This document shows, piece by piece, positions 1-12,052 of a DNA stretch of 64,000 nt. The notes under the pieces are model-generated. The model saw nothing but the letters and a program-made list of their open reading frames with translations. It did no database searches and was not told where the DNA came from. Numbering within the stretch: position 1 is the stretch's first letter; the number at the start of each line of letters is the position of its first letter. The translations under genes were made by a program, and so were the position numbers. Location: contig JAQQWL010000003.1 of the NCBI GenBank assembly GCA_038363925.1, positions 1,736,001 through 1,800,000 on the forward strand, read 5' to 3'. This stretch comes from Apiospora phragmitis. Taxonomy: Eukaryota; Ascomycota; Sordariomycetes; Amphisphaeriales; Apiosporaceae.

Positions 1-384
1 GTCCTCGGGTGCCTTCTTGAAGCACAGGATGACGGCGCCGGTGGCGTTCATGAAGCCGCCGTTGACGCTGTAGCTGGGGCCCTTGTCGTCGCTGCAGGCC
101 TTGTCCTGGAACGAGGTGCGGTTGGCAGGGAGAGCAGCAGTGCCAGCGACGACGGTGAACTCGCAATGGCTAGAGTCCTGTTGCTGCTGCAGCTGCTGGT
201 TGTCGGACTTCTCGGTGATGTCGAAGCTGTAGAGGCAGGCGGACTGGGTGCAGGCGATGCGGTATTCCATGATGGACCAGGTGCTGGTGCTGGTCTGCGC
301 TTCTTGGCTCGTGGCAGCGATTGGTCCGGCGCAGGCGTGGCTGGCGGACAGGAGAAGGGAGCTGAGAAGCAGAAGCAGATGCAT
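1..384 (-). CDS. Small secreted cysteine-containing protein, 3' part cut by window edge
   Basis: The visible 128 codons run from an ATG at 384 to the window edge, so the C-terminus is missing. Residues 1-19 form a signal peptide: a Leu/Ser-rich core ending near Ala-Cys-Ala. The mature part has spaced cysteines, a Gln-rich patch (QQLQQQQD), an N-glycosylation site (NRTS) and a motif reading YSVNGGF. The order Trp, Cys, Cys, then CxFTV, Cys, and a Y-V-GG motif matches the gene at 8467, so the two are paralogues. It resembles small secreted surface proteins common in Sordariomycetes (family resemblance from memory). No enzymatic motif is visible, so the function is unknown. Confidence 0.7.
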   Translation of the reverse strand, partial: MHLLLLLSSLLLSASHACAGPIAATSQEAQTSTSTWSIMEYRIACTQSACLYSFDITEKSDNQQLQQQQDSSHCEFTVVAGTAALPANRTSFQDKACSDDKGPSYSVNGGFMNATGAVILCFKKAPED

Positions 385-2088
385 GGTCAAGGTAGCTGTA
401 TCTGGAGAGTGGCTAAGTAGTATGTCTGTCTGTCAAGATTGGATTGAGTGATGATGAGCTAGAATACCACATGAAAGCGAATTGAACGGATATTTATATC
501 GAGTTCTAACATGACATCGTTGGAGAACTCGGAATGTATCATGGAATGACTTTCAACAGCTCTGGTCTTCCACTGCCAGTATCCGAGGATACAGCAAACC
601 TGCACTGGCAACAAACAAGCAACAGCTGGACCCGAGCTGTAGAGGCCATCACATTCCTGCATAATGCCGACGAGAAAAGCAAGCCGGGCCTCGGCAGTTT
701 GCGTACTATTTGCAACACTCTCGTGGATGAAGTCATGAAGAAATGGACTCTTTTCTGTTGTAGTTGGATTAAACTGGCGCTTCTGTGATATACCACGTGT
801 ATATTATCCCACGTGGACCCCTTAGTGAATATGTTGCCGATCGCCAGTGCTTGAACACCACGAGTATGGTCGTATATGCGACATATGGCAAAGATGGGGG
901 TTCAATATCAAGAAAGAGTCGTCGAGGCTACCCGGGTATGTCTGTCTACACAAAAGCCCACCATCGAGTGGCACACTGCCTGTCAACATCGCAGCAGTCA
1001 CTGTTACCCTGGCTCGTGCTATACAGCTGCAGAGCGAGAGTGATGACACTGGCACGTGGGACTCGGCCCATTCATTGCTCTTCTAACATGACATGGCGTG
1101 GCCCAGTACCTATTTGATGTTAACCAGGGCCTGGTGTTGGACGGGTGTCAAGTGAGTCTATGTGACCGCCCGTGCCGAGTAGGTGACGATGTTGGTGAAA
1201 GCTCACTTTTTGTCTGACGTGTAAACCAGGATGTAATCACTGATAACAACTTATCAAGAACATATGCCGTTTCCTTGTTCAGACTTTTGGTATGAGGCGT
1301 GGAATTAGTTGGATAATTCCATGGTCCAAAGTGATCCACAAGCTGCTAACAGACAATACACACAAAATACAAACATAGAAGAGTAGAGTAGGCAATCCCA
1401 TATAGTTACCAGACTGATGAACAGAGACATGTCAACGGTTCAGGGCAACAAATTCCGAAAGAGCCACAGCATTGGTGGCAAACACCACTGAGCCCGAGTC
1501 GACGCCATCACGCGTGGAAGCCGCTGCAGCGTAATTACAGCACGCATGTGAGCAGTTGGCGAATGAACATAAGATGGACTCGGGCAGCAGCCACCCACCG
1601 TGCCACATGGGAAAAGCTTTGGTGGGGTTGGGGGTTAGATACCTAGCGCAATCTGTGGCTAGAGCTCTTATCGGCCCCCACCGTTCAAGCTAGTGGCTTC
1701 CGTGGAGTTTCCATAAAGGCCACGTAAAAAAATCCTACAGCACAGCTACTGATTTCTTCCTCCAACCTCCAATTCAAGCAGGTCATAAATCTGGACACAG
1801 AACACCATGCAAACAGAGGCGCTGCTGCCTTGTCTGGTGCCACTGTCACTCCCGCCCTGAACGGCATTTCCTGTTGCGCCTCTATTGATTTAGAAACAAA
1901 CTTCCTTCCCACATCATCATCAACATCCACGTCCAATTGCGTTCATTGTGACATCTGAACCTTGGCCACCTGTTGGTTACCTAAGAGAAGCAGCACGGCG
2001 TCTGCCAGTGATTGTCAACCTACGACATCTTCTCTTCATTACTTCCTCTCGTACCTTGCATAGCAGTATCCAGCCATACAGCGTCAAG
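385..2088. other. Intergenic stretch, nothing supported
   Basis: Only short overlapping reading frames on both strands, without splice-compatible continuation or recognisable motifs. The part just before 2089 should hold the derlin promoter and 5' leader. I see no repeat or RNA gene. Confidence 0.5.
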
Positions 2089-3315
2089 ATGCCTGGCATT
2101 GCCGACGCCTACTGGGGCACGCCGCCCATCGCCAGGTAAGTCAATTGACTCTCCCCAACACCTCACAAGCAGCCATCATGTACTAATCCAGTCTCTTGCA
2201 GGACGGTCGCTACTGCTGTATTCGCGTCATCCGTAGGAGTGTATACCCACATGCTCTCGAGCGCACCCTTCTACTTTCACTGGAAGCTCCTCTGGGCATT
2301 CCCCCCAGGCATCCACCGCCTCGTAACGAGTTTCCTTATCACGGGTCCTGATATGGGTGTCCTCTTTGACACGTACTTTCTCTTTACGTACCTTTCCCAA
2401 CTTGAGAAGAACAACTCCAAGTTTACACGGAAAGAGGACCTCGTATGGTATCTGATGTTTGTGGGAGCCATCATCATCGTAGGTCCAACCATATCTCCTG
2501 TATTGTGTACCCGTGATCCCGTGCTATTCCCCTTCTACTCCAACCCCGTGTATGTTTACACACCTCATAATCTGCCCGCATAGTGTAAGTTTCTCTACAG
2601 CTATGACGGTTCCTGGAATTGAGGAAGATTACCCCTGCACTTCGGCTGGTCCGTCATTCGCAAACCTCGAGAAGGGCCAGTTCGCGGTGTGGGCATGGTG
2701 GGATTGCTCTAATGGATGACCCGGGTGAAGCCTTTGGGCCATTTCGCTCGGGTGGTTTTTCAGCGCCCTACATACTTTCACGTCAACCTGCTCTTTGCAC
2801 ACGTTTCCAATCCTGTGCCAATCGTACCATGATCGATGCGCATCGCATTCCTTGAACTTGGTGACTGACTTGCGCACTAGACCCTGAATCAGATCTTCAC
2901 TGGTGCTGGTGGTTACCTCCAAGCTCTGCTGATTGCCATGTGTTACACGGCCAATCAAGATCAGCGCGGCCAGAACACCCATTTCTATGTCATCACGATT
3001 CCAGCTCAGTTGATGCCATACTGCTTGCTGCTCGTCCAACTTTTGTTCCCGGGCGGCTGGTACATGGTCAAGATCGGCCTGACGGGTCTTGTCGCTGCAC
3101 ACCTGCACGATTTCCTTACCCGCTTGTATCCTGAGTTCGGCAATGGCCCAAACCTAATTCCTACACCCTGGTTCATCTCGTGGATCATGGAGACGCCTCG
3201 TCTCAATAAGACAGTCTATGGCTCCGCGACCGTGCCTCCGAGAGGAGGACCACCTCGCGGTGGCCCACTGCCAGATTCGTGGAGAAGTGCCGGACCTGGG
3301 CGACGCCTTGGTTAG
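2089..3315 (+). CDS. Derlin (Der1/Dfm1-like ER membrane protein)
   Basis: Three exons: 2089-2135, 2202-2478 and 2881-3315, giving about 252 residues. Derlins are rhomboid-like pseudoproteases of the ER membrane that help move misfolded proteins to the cytosol in ER-associated degradation. Diagnostic pieces are an N-terminal DAYWGTPPI, then FLITGPDMGVLFDTYFLF, a Tyr-Leu hydrophobic segment, NQDQRGQN, IPAQLMPYC and the C-terminal AAHLHDFLTRLYPEFG typical of fungal derlins. No catalytic Ser/His pair is visible, as expected. The tail ends GPGRRLG, which resembles the SHP box that binds Cdc48/p97 (inference). Intron 2 is unusually long for this window (402 nt, donor GTAGGT). It was accepted because both flanks stay in phase and the family sequence is continuous across it. 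Confidence 0.88.
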
Positions 3316-3622
3316 TGATAGACGAGATAGGAACTACTAGCAATCACAATGTCAAGCCGTCAAGGCCAATTTTTAAGAAATATTAAATTTTATGTTTTGG
3401 TGGAAGTAATCTCGTGATAGCCTGTCGCTCCTAGTATGGCAATTCCAAGTAACCCGACCCTCTTGAAGAAACATTGCCGCCATCCGGCCGCTTGATAGCG
3501 TTGCCAGAAATGCCATTCACAGCCCTGGGTATTTTATAACAGTAAAGCAAACCGAACCAACGTTTAAACGCGCTCCTATCATAACATCATATATCCATGA
3601 GTTATACCGTACTCTGGTTTCC
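3316..3622. other. Short convergent intergenic region
   Basis: AT-rich spacer between the 3' ends of the derlin gene and the membrane-protein gene on the opposite strand. It should hold both polyadenylation regions. Nothing else is visible. Confidence 0.5.
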
Positions 3623-5589
3623 TCAGCCATATAACGTACTCTTTCCCGTATGTATCTCGACCTCATCATAGTGGAAGCGCCTCCGCCTATCAACGACGAC
3701 GGTATGATGAACTGGCGCCGGGTCGATCAAGGGAGCCTCAGATCGCGTGTCGGGGCTTGGGGTCCTCCGTGCCACGCTAAATTCGGGGAACCGGCCACCG
3801 TCCTCCCGCGCGATCGGGCGCGAGATGTTGTCGTCGCCCTCGTCGTCGTTGGGCCCAATGATGGGCGTCGCCTCCTGGATGTTGATCTGGGGCGGCGCGT
3901 ACTTCTTGGGCATGCGTATCCGCGGGACCGACGGGAGGGTCAAAGAGGGTACTTTGGATTTGGATGGCGGAGGGGGCGGGGGCGGTGGTGAGCGCAGGGC
4001 TTTCAGGGGCGTATTGGAGGTAGACATGGAGAGGGAGGAAGACGGCCCCTTTCGTTGAGAGTGTTGTTGTTGTTGTTGTTGGGGCGCTCCGTCGGCGGGA
4101 GACGGACCGCGCGAATGGCTGCGACTCGATGAGGATCGAGGCGGCCCGCCGAGCGGTGGCGGCGGGATCTTGATGGCGGCCGAATCCTCGGCGGCGGCCA
4201 GGTAGGCCTGCAGAGCGTACGAGTCGGGCTTATTGGACTTGGCGGCGGTCGGCTGCGGCACCTGCACCTGCGAAAGCTGCGAGAGCTGCGACGACGGCTG
4301 CGGCGAGGGACCGCGCCTCGAGGTGTGGAACTTGGCGTGCGGCATGTAGGCCGGGTGTGTCGGCAGCGCGCCCTGGGGACCCAACCCGGGCTTGTTCGGG
4401 TCGAAGCTGTAGTTGTGGTGTCGCATCTGCATCTCCTCCTCGATCTTGTCGTAGTAGTCGGCGTTGGAGGCGGCGGCGGCCGCGCCGCCGCCGTAGGCCT
4501 GCTGCGCGCGCAGCTCGTAGTCGCTGACGACGGACGAGGACATGGCGTTGTTGTTGTTCTTGTTCTTGTGGTCTGTTGCGACGATGGCGCCGCTGAACCC
4601 CCCGTACATGGGCGGCGAGATGGACGCGGCGCCGCCGCCGCGCGGGTCGTAGTCGGACCGCACGTTGTCGAAGCTGTACATCTTCTTCTGCTTCTGGTGG
4701 TACACGATGAACAGCGCCGCGCCGCCGAGGAAGAGCAGGGCTGCGCCGACTGCGATGCCCACGATGGGCCCCGTCGTCATGGGCGACGAGGTGTCGTCCT
4801 CGTTCGTGCTGGCCTCCTCGACCGGCGGGGCGATGATGTCGAGGGGTTCGGTGCTGAAGAGCGAGCCGCTCAGGCCGAGGAGGTGGCCCGGGGCGGGCTT
4901 CTGCTTACACCCGGCTTGTAGGGCGATCAAGACTATTTGGCCATCCCTGGTTAGTATGGCGTACATGTATGAAACACGGGTTCGCTTACAGTTTGATGTG
5001 TAAACCTGGTTCGTGCTGGATTGCAGACACTGCACACAGGAGTTCAGGTTCTGCCCCATGAACTTGCCTCCATCTGCAGAACAGTAGTCGTACTGAGCAC
5101 CGTTGACCGGATCCAGGTTCCCAGCGATCAGGGACTTCTTCAGCGGGGCACAGGCGTAGTTGATATCGCACGGCGAGCTGATATTCCTTGTCGTTCCCGG
5201 AAATGAGTACATGCAGACATCAACGGCATAGCGTATATTGTCTGAGGTGGGGCCAACCAGTCAGTATATGTCGTTCCATACTCAAGAGTAAACCAATAAA
5301 ACCTACAGAGGAACCAGCTGATGTCGTTCTCCCCACCACCCACGTCCTTGCTGTCTCGCAGACACTCGACACAGTTCTTGAACTTGAGCCCCCTAGCGCT
5401 AGTCGAGTACTCGTCATCGAAGCAGGAGATATCCGTGTAGTTCGTGTTTGACGCCTTGGGGTCCAAGGGGTTCCCTTCTGGCGTATCCAAGCACAAGGCG
5501 GCACACGTCGAGTTCGGAGAGACCTGGAGAGCGAGAGACACGGTTGTAAGGCTCAGCAGGCCGACTAGGAAGTCAAGGCGAAACAACAT
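3623..5589 (-). CDS. Cys-rich single-pass membrane protein, paralogue A
   Basis: Exons on the minus strand are 5589-5307, 5241-4990 and 4932-3623, giving 614 residues. The start is the ATG at 5589, directly before the signal peptide core; an upstream in-frame ATG at 5610 would put charged residues in front. Residues 1-21 are a signal peptide. The extracellular part (to about 210) has paired cysteines, a conserved WFLYNIRYA motif across intron 1, an SCVQCLQS motif and LQAGCKQKPAPG. One membrane helix follows (IVGIAVGAALLFLGGAALF), then a long cytoplasmic tail rich in Pro, Ser, Gln and Ala. The architecture suggests a cell-wall or surface sensor, but no named domain is recognised. Two paralogues occur at 17272 and 27809. 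Function unknown. Confidence 0.75.
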
Positions 5590-8466
5590 CTTCGTATAAG
5601 TCCGAGGCACCGGAGGAGGAAGGAGGAAATTAGGAGGAGTGTAAGTGGTGATATTCTAGAACTGTATACACCTCAACATGGTATGGCAGATACACGATGA
5701 CGATCCTTGAAGAAGTCTCCTGTATAACAACAACGATGCTCCGTTGAAGGAATTTTAACCTCGAGTTGTATTCAAGAGGATAATTAACCCTCCATGATGA
5801 CGGATGTAAGAAGAATATATGTCTATCTACATGCGGCACTCCATCGATTTGTCAAGAGCCAAGACAAGCCAAGCGGCTCAACACCCACCTTGTCAGTATG
5901 TATTGTGCAGGCCGCTATCCCCGGAGTATTTTGGCTCTGATCTATTCGCAGCGTCGTTCGTGGTGTGGGTGTCTTGTTTCTCAGAATAGGCACGGATAAC
6001 TGTGGCCCAAATTGAACGGCTGGGTCTGGACCAATCACGAGGATAATAGGCCACATTCTGGCCGCCATTCTTCGCAGGGGGGGGGGCATGGGGATAATCC
6101 CTACGCCAGACCCGGTATGACCTGAACTGACAAGGGACTTACATACGCAACACTCGAGGCTGTCCAATGACACGCTGCCATGCATACAGAAAGACACGCG
6201 CATGGGCAAAGTTCCTCTCTTGGCGCTTTAGACGGGACGTGAGTGGACGAGGGCGCGAAAGTGGGAAGAAACAAAAGATGGAGGGATCTGACCAAGCAGA
6301 GGAGAAAGATTGGCTGCGCTAGAATGCGAAGCACGACCGACCCACGCGCTGACAGCCACGAGCCCCTCGCAACCGCCGGCCAGATATGCGGCCGCCTCCC
6401 GGACCAGCTGAGCGCACCCAAGGCATCTTCCAAGGCAGCCTGTGGAGAGCTGATCAAGACAGCATAAACAAGCAAGAATGAGGAGAAACGAAACGTAGAT
6501 CATTTTGGTTTCGCAGATCAGTTAGCCCAGTAGGTTACGACTACTCAACGGTGGCCGGAAGATCTTTGGCCATGCCATGATGATGTTCTACCGAACTGGG
6601 CGGCGGGGTTGGACTTGCTGCTTCCGGGAATGGATATCTTATCTCACTCATGTGATCCATAACCACCGGGCACCCACTTGCAGAGATACTGCAACCCCGA
6701 AGTTCTTTGATGACACGATCCTGACCTGCAGTCAGTCAACTAATTAATCCGTTTACCAGCCGATTGCGCAGAGAAAGAGAGAGACAAATATGCAGCCAGT
6801 TTGGGTGTTGACTTGGGACAAACCAGAACGTGCCCCCGGGAAGAACTCCTTCCTTCCCCGCTTGCACTGGCCAGGAAGAAATCGAACGATTTACGCGCGC
6901 CTCTCTCTCCTCTTTACCGCGCTGGCGGCAATGCATATCAATAGTCGTGTGATTGTGACAGTGGCTGCATTGACGTCCGAGACTAATGCAGGCAGGATGC
7001 AAATTCCGGATGCACTAGAAATGGAAATTTGCCCACGATGGCCCTTGAGATGCTAAATCGAGAAACATTGGACATGAGTAATGAGGGATAAACGTGCATG
7101 GCGGCAAGATTAGGTTGGGTGATCATATTACGATGAATGCTTAAGATAGAAGATGATGACAGAAATAGAAGCAACGTTGGAAGTTGGACGTTGGTTGATG
7201 ATGAGCAATGGGGATAAAATGGTCGTGCTTTCCCATCGGAAACTCCTGGCTGTTCTGGTACCTTCACCGACATCTTTCTCGGAGTAAGCACCTGAGCTCC
7301 CGTCTCACCAAACACCTATTCTTGTCTGATGCAAACCCACAAACATATTCGTATCGACGTATCATACACCTTCATACAAGACCATGTTGGCAGTCTCACA
7401 GCTTGATAACCACGATGACAACGCCATACAATCCGGTCCTGAGCTGTCACCTATCTGAAAGATAAACTGATGGCACGACTGGCCCCAGTGCTGACACGCC
7501 ACTGTATCTTTGGAAGAAGACTGATCAGGTTTGTACCCCTTCGTTCTCTTCTGTGTTCGCATATGTCAGTCATTCTGTCGTGTCGTCTGTCAATACCAAG
7601 TTGGACAGGTTGTTTGCTCAGCTCCGAAGTTTTTCTCTTCCTGCGTGGATGGACGACGTCTCAATTTAAGTCAGGACCTGTGTAACCAGCAACCTCTCCC
7701 TTGGACCATATGTTTCAATTGCTGCAAAGGCAATAATCCCAAGGGCGCTCTTCGTCTGACGATGTTTGTCATTTCCTAAGACTCACGGAGCAGTGCATGA
7801 TCGCCTGAGAAATGTCTGAGTTCCGTGCCCGGCACGATGGTCGGTAGATACTCTGTTCAGCCCCAGAATGAGACATGTGCTGCCTATCGGAAACAAGTTG
7901 ATATCTGTGTATAATGTAGAAACAGGCATTCCCTGGGTATTTCTGAGCATAAGTGCAAACGGACTAGACGTTTCCCAAGTATCACAAGCAAGAAGCAATC
8001 AGGATCGCGTACACAAACTTGCTGTCAAGGCTCGCTTGCATTACAGAGCCCTCAGAGTAGATATCAGACGACGCGTCACTGGCAGAGCAGTTGGCACGGT
8101 ATGATCTCGGCGTTTCCTATATAGATTCTGTCCTCTCGTGGTCCCATAGACACGTAATCGCTTTGGCGTGATGTTCAAGTTTGTTACTCCAGGGTCATCT
8201 CGCTGGACGACGACTGCATTTGCGGTTATACGCATGTGAGTCCATAAGGGTCTCGGCATCTCGTACAAAGAGTCACCCTTGGACCGGCGGGGTTTCAACT
8301 AAAGTGGTATACTTGAGGCTAGTCGGATGTGCTGTGTTGCTTGCGGATCATGATGTATATAACAAGTGCGTGGGAATCGCTACTTAACCTCGAGGTCGTT
8401 TGGCCATCCACAAGAAGCATCAGTAGATCATAAAATAGCCCTCATTCTTCACCTTCGAACTTCAAT
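5590..8466. other. Long divergent intergenic region
   Basis: 2.9 kb between divergent genes, presumably containing both promoters. Only short random frames are present. No repeats, tRNA or conserved coding piece was recognised. Confidence 0.5.
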
Positions 8467-9470
8467 ATGCGCTTTCTTCTTTTCGTGACCGCTTCGCTTC
8501 TCGTGTCCGCTCGTCCAGCCTGGGCTGATGACCAGCCGCCCGTTGGCACCTGGACGCTGGACAACGTCTGCCGGGAGCGCAGCCCCGACAACACGACGTG
8601 CAACTGGAGCTTCACGATCGCGGCGTCCGAGTACCATGGCGCCCGGCCCCCAGTGCTGTGCCAGTTCACGGTCCGGGGCACCAAGGAGCGCGGCTGCGAC
8701 AAGCAGGACCTGGGTGACGTGGCCTGCGCCGACGGCGCGTCCCACTATGCCGTCGGCGGCGGCGGGAGCAACCAGGGCTTTGTTGTTATTAGCGTTGTCA
8801 ACCCCGACGAAAACGCTCAGGCGTACTTCGGCTACTCGGACGTGGCCCTGAACAGCAATAACGGCTCGGGCCATATTCCGTCTCAGGATAAGGAGGCTTA
8901 TCGCATCACGGGCAACGCTGCTCGCCGTCGCCGTGCTCATGTATACAATAAGAGGGATGGGGCCGTCGAGGATGCGGCAACTTGGAAGATCTCCAGTTTG
9001 GTCAGGGGTAAGTTATTGAGGAGAATCACCGTACTTAATTGTACGCATTGATGCTAATCAATTGGGTAGTCGTCAATCAGGAGGCTCGTTGGCTCAATCT
9101 GGGCTTCACCATCGAGGATGACAAGCAGAACAAGGTGCCCTGCAACTTTCACATTGAAGGCCCTGCGAACACCAACCTGTCGACCTGGTCTTGGTATGAC
9201 CAGAAGTGTACAGGATCAGAATGGAGCGCGTCCATGGGTTATGTGAACGAAACCGATTCGGGCATCATGACATTAGTCTCGTAAGTATGGAACTATCTCA
9301 CATGGAGTCACCGAATGCAGTATTGTTCTCTTGAAGACACGCAAGACTAATTCATGCAACCAAGCCCGGCACGTAACCGAGAAGCATTCTTCGGCTTCCC
9401 CAGAATTAATGCCGCCCAAGGCCCGATGTCTGCCGGCCCAGAACCTGTGTCCAACTGTAACTGCTCTTGA
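8467..9470 (+). CDS. Secreted cysteine-containing protein, full-length paralogue
   Basis: Exons 8467-9007, 9070-9280 and 9365-9470, giving 285 residues. Residues 1-20 are a signal peptide ending at Ala-Trp-Ala. The mature protein has Trp and Cys positions shared with the partial gene at 1-384: WTLDNVC, CNWSF, VLCQFTV and HYAVGGGG. Further on are GFVVISVVNPDENAQAYFGY and an RRRR patch that could be a protease site. A third exon is proposed because the second would otherwise stop at once at its donor (TC|GTAAGT). An ACTAAT branch site and AAG acceptor precede a frame reading NREAFFGFPRIN that ends in a Cys-rich tail. Function unknown; probably an extracellular or wall protein. Confidence 0.72.
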
Positions 9471-10892
9471 AGCGAAGCCACCTGAGCGGAACCCAATGCA
9501 TCGAGACAGTGGTATGATCGGAATGTTTACTATGCAGACTTTCGAATCTGGGTCACAAGACATCTGGACTGAAGTATGGAACTACATCAACGAGGATACT
9601 ATCCACCGACTTTCTAGATTGTCAACTTGGCATTTGTGCGTTTGGCACCGTGACTGGACTGAACCCCTGGCATCAGCCTGCATATTGAGTAGGTACATGT
9701 GGCTGTTGTGATACAAGGCAATGATGTGCAGTATGAAAACATCTCAGAGCGATAAAAACCAGTGAAATCAAATTATGAAGCGCGATCAGCATCGTTCTAA
9801 ATGGCTGGATGTGTTAGATACTTAGGGCGTGAATATATGGTATGAATTCAGCCCCATCGTGTGGACTCCTGAGTCTCTTGATTCGGGGACGATGATGGCA
9901 TTCAAGCGGCAGTGAGGTTTCCTTGTGCAAGGGAGGCAGTTCTGAAGCGTGGGCGTATTTCCCTACATGGTCGGCCAAGGAAACCTTCATAGCGCATCCG
10001 TCAGCGCCTAGGGGCAGACTGTCGAAGGATCAAAGCCAATGGTGTCCGATGTCTGTTGGTTTCAAGTTGGGTCACGTTCGCTGGTACCTAAGCGAGAGCA
10101 GATCCAGCCTTACTACCTGTCTTTTCTCCAGTATCTGCCTCTCGGGCCGGTCAATGAGCGGGGTCATGCCTTCCTGCCTAAGATGCCCTTGACCTTCATT
10201 GCAAGTCTGCCTACGGAGTATAACGAAGGGACGAGGATCATAGGTTTTCTAAAAAGTAAAGCAGTTAGCTGAAGAGTGGCCGGGTCACTTGAACACAACG
10301 TTGGCCTTCTCCATGGACACTGCCACATATCTCAACCAACTGCGTCCGAGAGAATTGCGTGAAAGACGCCAAGTAGACACAGCGGCAAATGGTCAGGCCG
10401 GCAACGTGTGTGTTGAAGGGTGTAAGGACAGAGGGTGAGGGCCACGAGCAGTATGCATAGCTGATCAGTCGTATGAGACTTACAGCCTCTGCTCTCCACC
10501 TTCGGTTCCCGGGCAAACATCTAGCACGGTCTTGCATGGATGGATAGAGTAGAATATGGGCAAGAGGGCTGGATTGTGGAGTTGAACGATAACGCTTCCA
10601 GGGTCCCTTCTAAATTGGGAGGGCCGGGGAGGGACGGAGGAGCAACCTGATTGATCCATTGCGAAGAACCCCTGCAAGCGGCCGGCGGTTAATGTCGAGT
10701 TGCAGTTGGTTGTCATCACGTCAACCAATCAGTATACTTCATACCCAATCACAGAGTGCCGACATTGAATTCCCAGCAGGACGGCTACGCTCCATAACCA
10801 GGAGATGGCAGGGCAAATTCTAATGGGCCTTGCAGGCCTTCTAGTAGGAGAGGCAGTGGCAGCTGTGATGTGCTGTCTAAAACCGTCGATTT
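9471..10892. other. Intergenic stretch, nothing supported
   Basis: Short random frames only. No RNA gene or coding remnant was recognised before the foldback repeats that begin near 10893. Confidence 0.45.
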
Positions 10893-11060
10893 AGCCCGCG
10901 CTGCCTTATCTCAAGGTTCAGACCAGCCAGCGCTAGTCTTTGGCTTGTGGCTTCGATGTACTTTTGTATGGGGACTCCACTAAAACCAACATTTGCATGC
11001 AAAGGACCGACTGGCGCTGGCTGGTCTGAACGCTCGATTAGATTGGCCGCGTGGGCTCGG
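10893..11060. repeat. Inverted repeat (foldback) with about 50-nt arms
   Basis: The left arm near 10893-10945 contains TTCAGACCAGCCAGCGC. The right arm near 11008-11060 contains its complement, GCGCTGGCTGGTCTGAA. Pairing continues outward with scattered mismatches (GCCCGCGCTGCC against the complement of GGCCGCGTGGGC). The loop is about 60 nt. No coding capacity is visible. It may be a non-autonomous foldback element or a hairpin RNA; outer borders are approximate. Confidence 0.6.
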
Positions 11061-11264
11061 CGAGCCCTCAACACCACCACCACAACCGTCACTCATCAAT
11101 CAGTTCACAACTTACGGTCGCACAACATAAAAAATGACACCGTTAAAAAGCTCGTCTCTCGGAGACCGTTGGAGCACTTTTAGTACGTTAATCCAGTCAG
11201 AATTAACTCAAAGCTAACTTGAAATAGGCTGGAAATCGGCTCTTTTGGCGCCCTTAGTACGCAG

Positions 11265-11560
11265 GGGATTTTACCGGTGGCTCGCACCGGTAAAAGGAAT
11301 ATAAGTACGCTCGGCCAAGTAGACTTAGACGCCGATTCTCGCGGCGTACTTCTTTTCCTTTTAAAGGAAACAGAATGCTGGATGCTGAGGGCCGTTCGGG
11401 AAACATGTGCTGAGCGAGGTTCTGTTCCTCCCGACCGGCCCTCAGCATCCAGCATTCTGCTTCCTCAAAAGAAAAGAAGTACACCACGAGAATCAACATC
11501 CGATTTCGACTGCCCGAGTGTACTCACTTTCTTTTATTGGTACGTTGTGGCCGGTTAATT
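11265..11560. repeat. Long imperfect palindrome (MITE-like or hairpin RNA locus)
   Basis: Two arms of about 130 nt flank a loop of roughly 25-30 nt centred near 11412. The inner parts pair almost perfectly (CAGAATGCTGGATGCTGAGG and its complement). The outer parts pair imperfectly, with many mismatches being C/T or G/A transitions, for example GCGGCG opposite the complement of GTGGTG. The right arm is followed by a T run at 11580. Read in either direction it would fold into one long double-stranded hairpin. It encodes nothing recognisable. Confidence 0.75.
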
Positions 11561-12052
11561 AGATGTGGTAGACGGTGACTTTTTTTTTCCCATACAAAAC
11601 CTCGCTCAACCCCCATATTTTTCCAATCGAGCTTCCAGACGTCCTTCCCAGGCATTCTTGACCGTGTACATCACCAGCCACTTAAATTTAGTGTGGCGCG
11701 ATGCTAGCGTGCAAAGTAGTGGCGGGCAGATATTCTGGGAAGGAACTGCTGGATTATCGAGATAAGCGCTGCCACGGTTAGTCGGACGACACCAGTTCCC
11801 TCTAAGTGCGCTGAGTGTCCCACAACTCTAAACCTTTGGGTCCTTCCCCTCCATGCTTTTTATTAACCTAGTCTCCCTTCTAAACCCAAAGTCCTCGTCA
11901 TTCTCCGTGCATGTCGACTCGGCCAGCTTCGTGGTTTCTTTCCAAACCAGTTCGATTCTTGCGCTTGCTCGGGGCTCCCTAGGACTTGAGAGCTTCGGTG
12001 CACAATAGTTGCTATTGAGGATCGAGGAGCCCCTCCAAAAGGCAGCGCGACG
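11561..12052. other. Upstream region of the amidase gene
   Basis: A T run at 11580-11589, then short frames only. It presumably contains the promoter and leader of the downstream gene. Confidence 0.4.

Noticed and set aside
2629..3108. 159-codon minus-strand frame across derlin intron 2 and exon 3
   Set aside because: No start context or motif; the derlin gene on the + strand accounts for the conserved part.
4325..4921. 198-codon frame on the + strand, Val/Gly/Arg-rich
   Set aside because: It is antisense to the GC-rich coding tail of the membrane protein and has no motifs; the minus-strand gene explains it.
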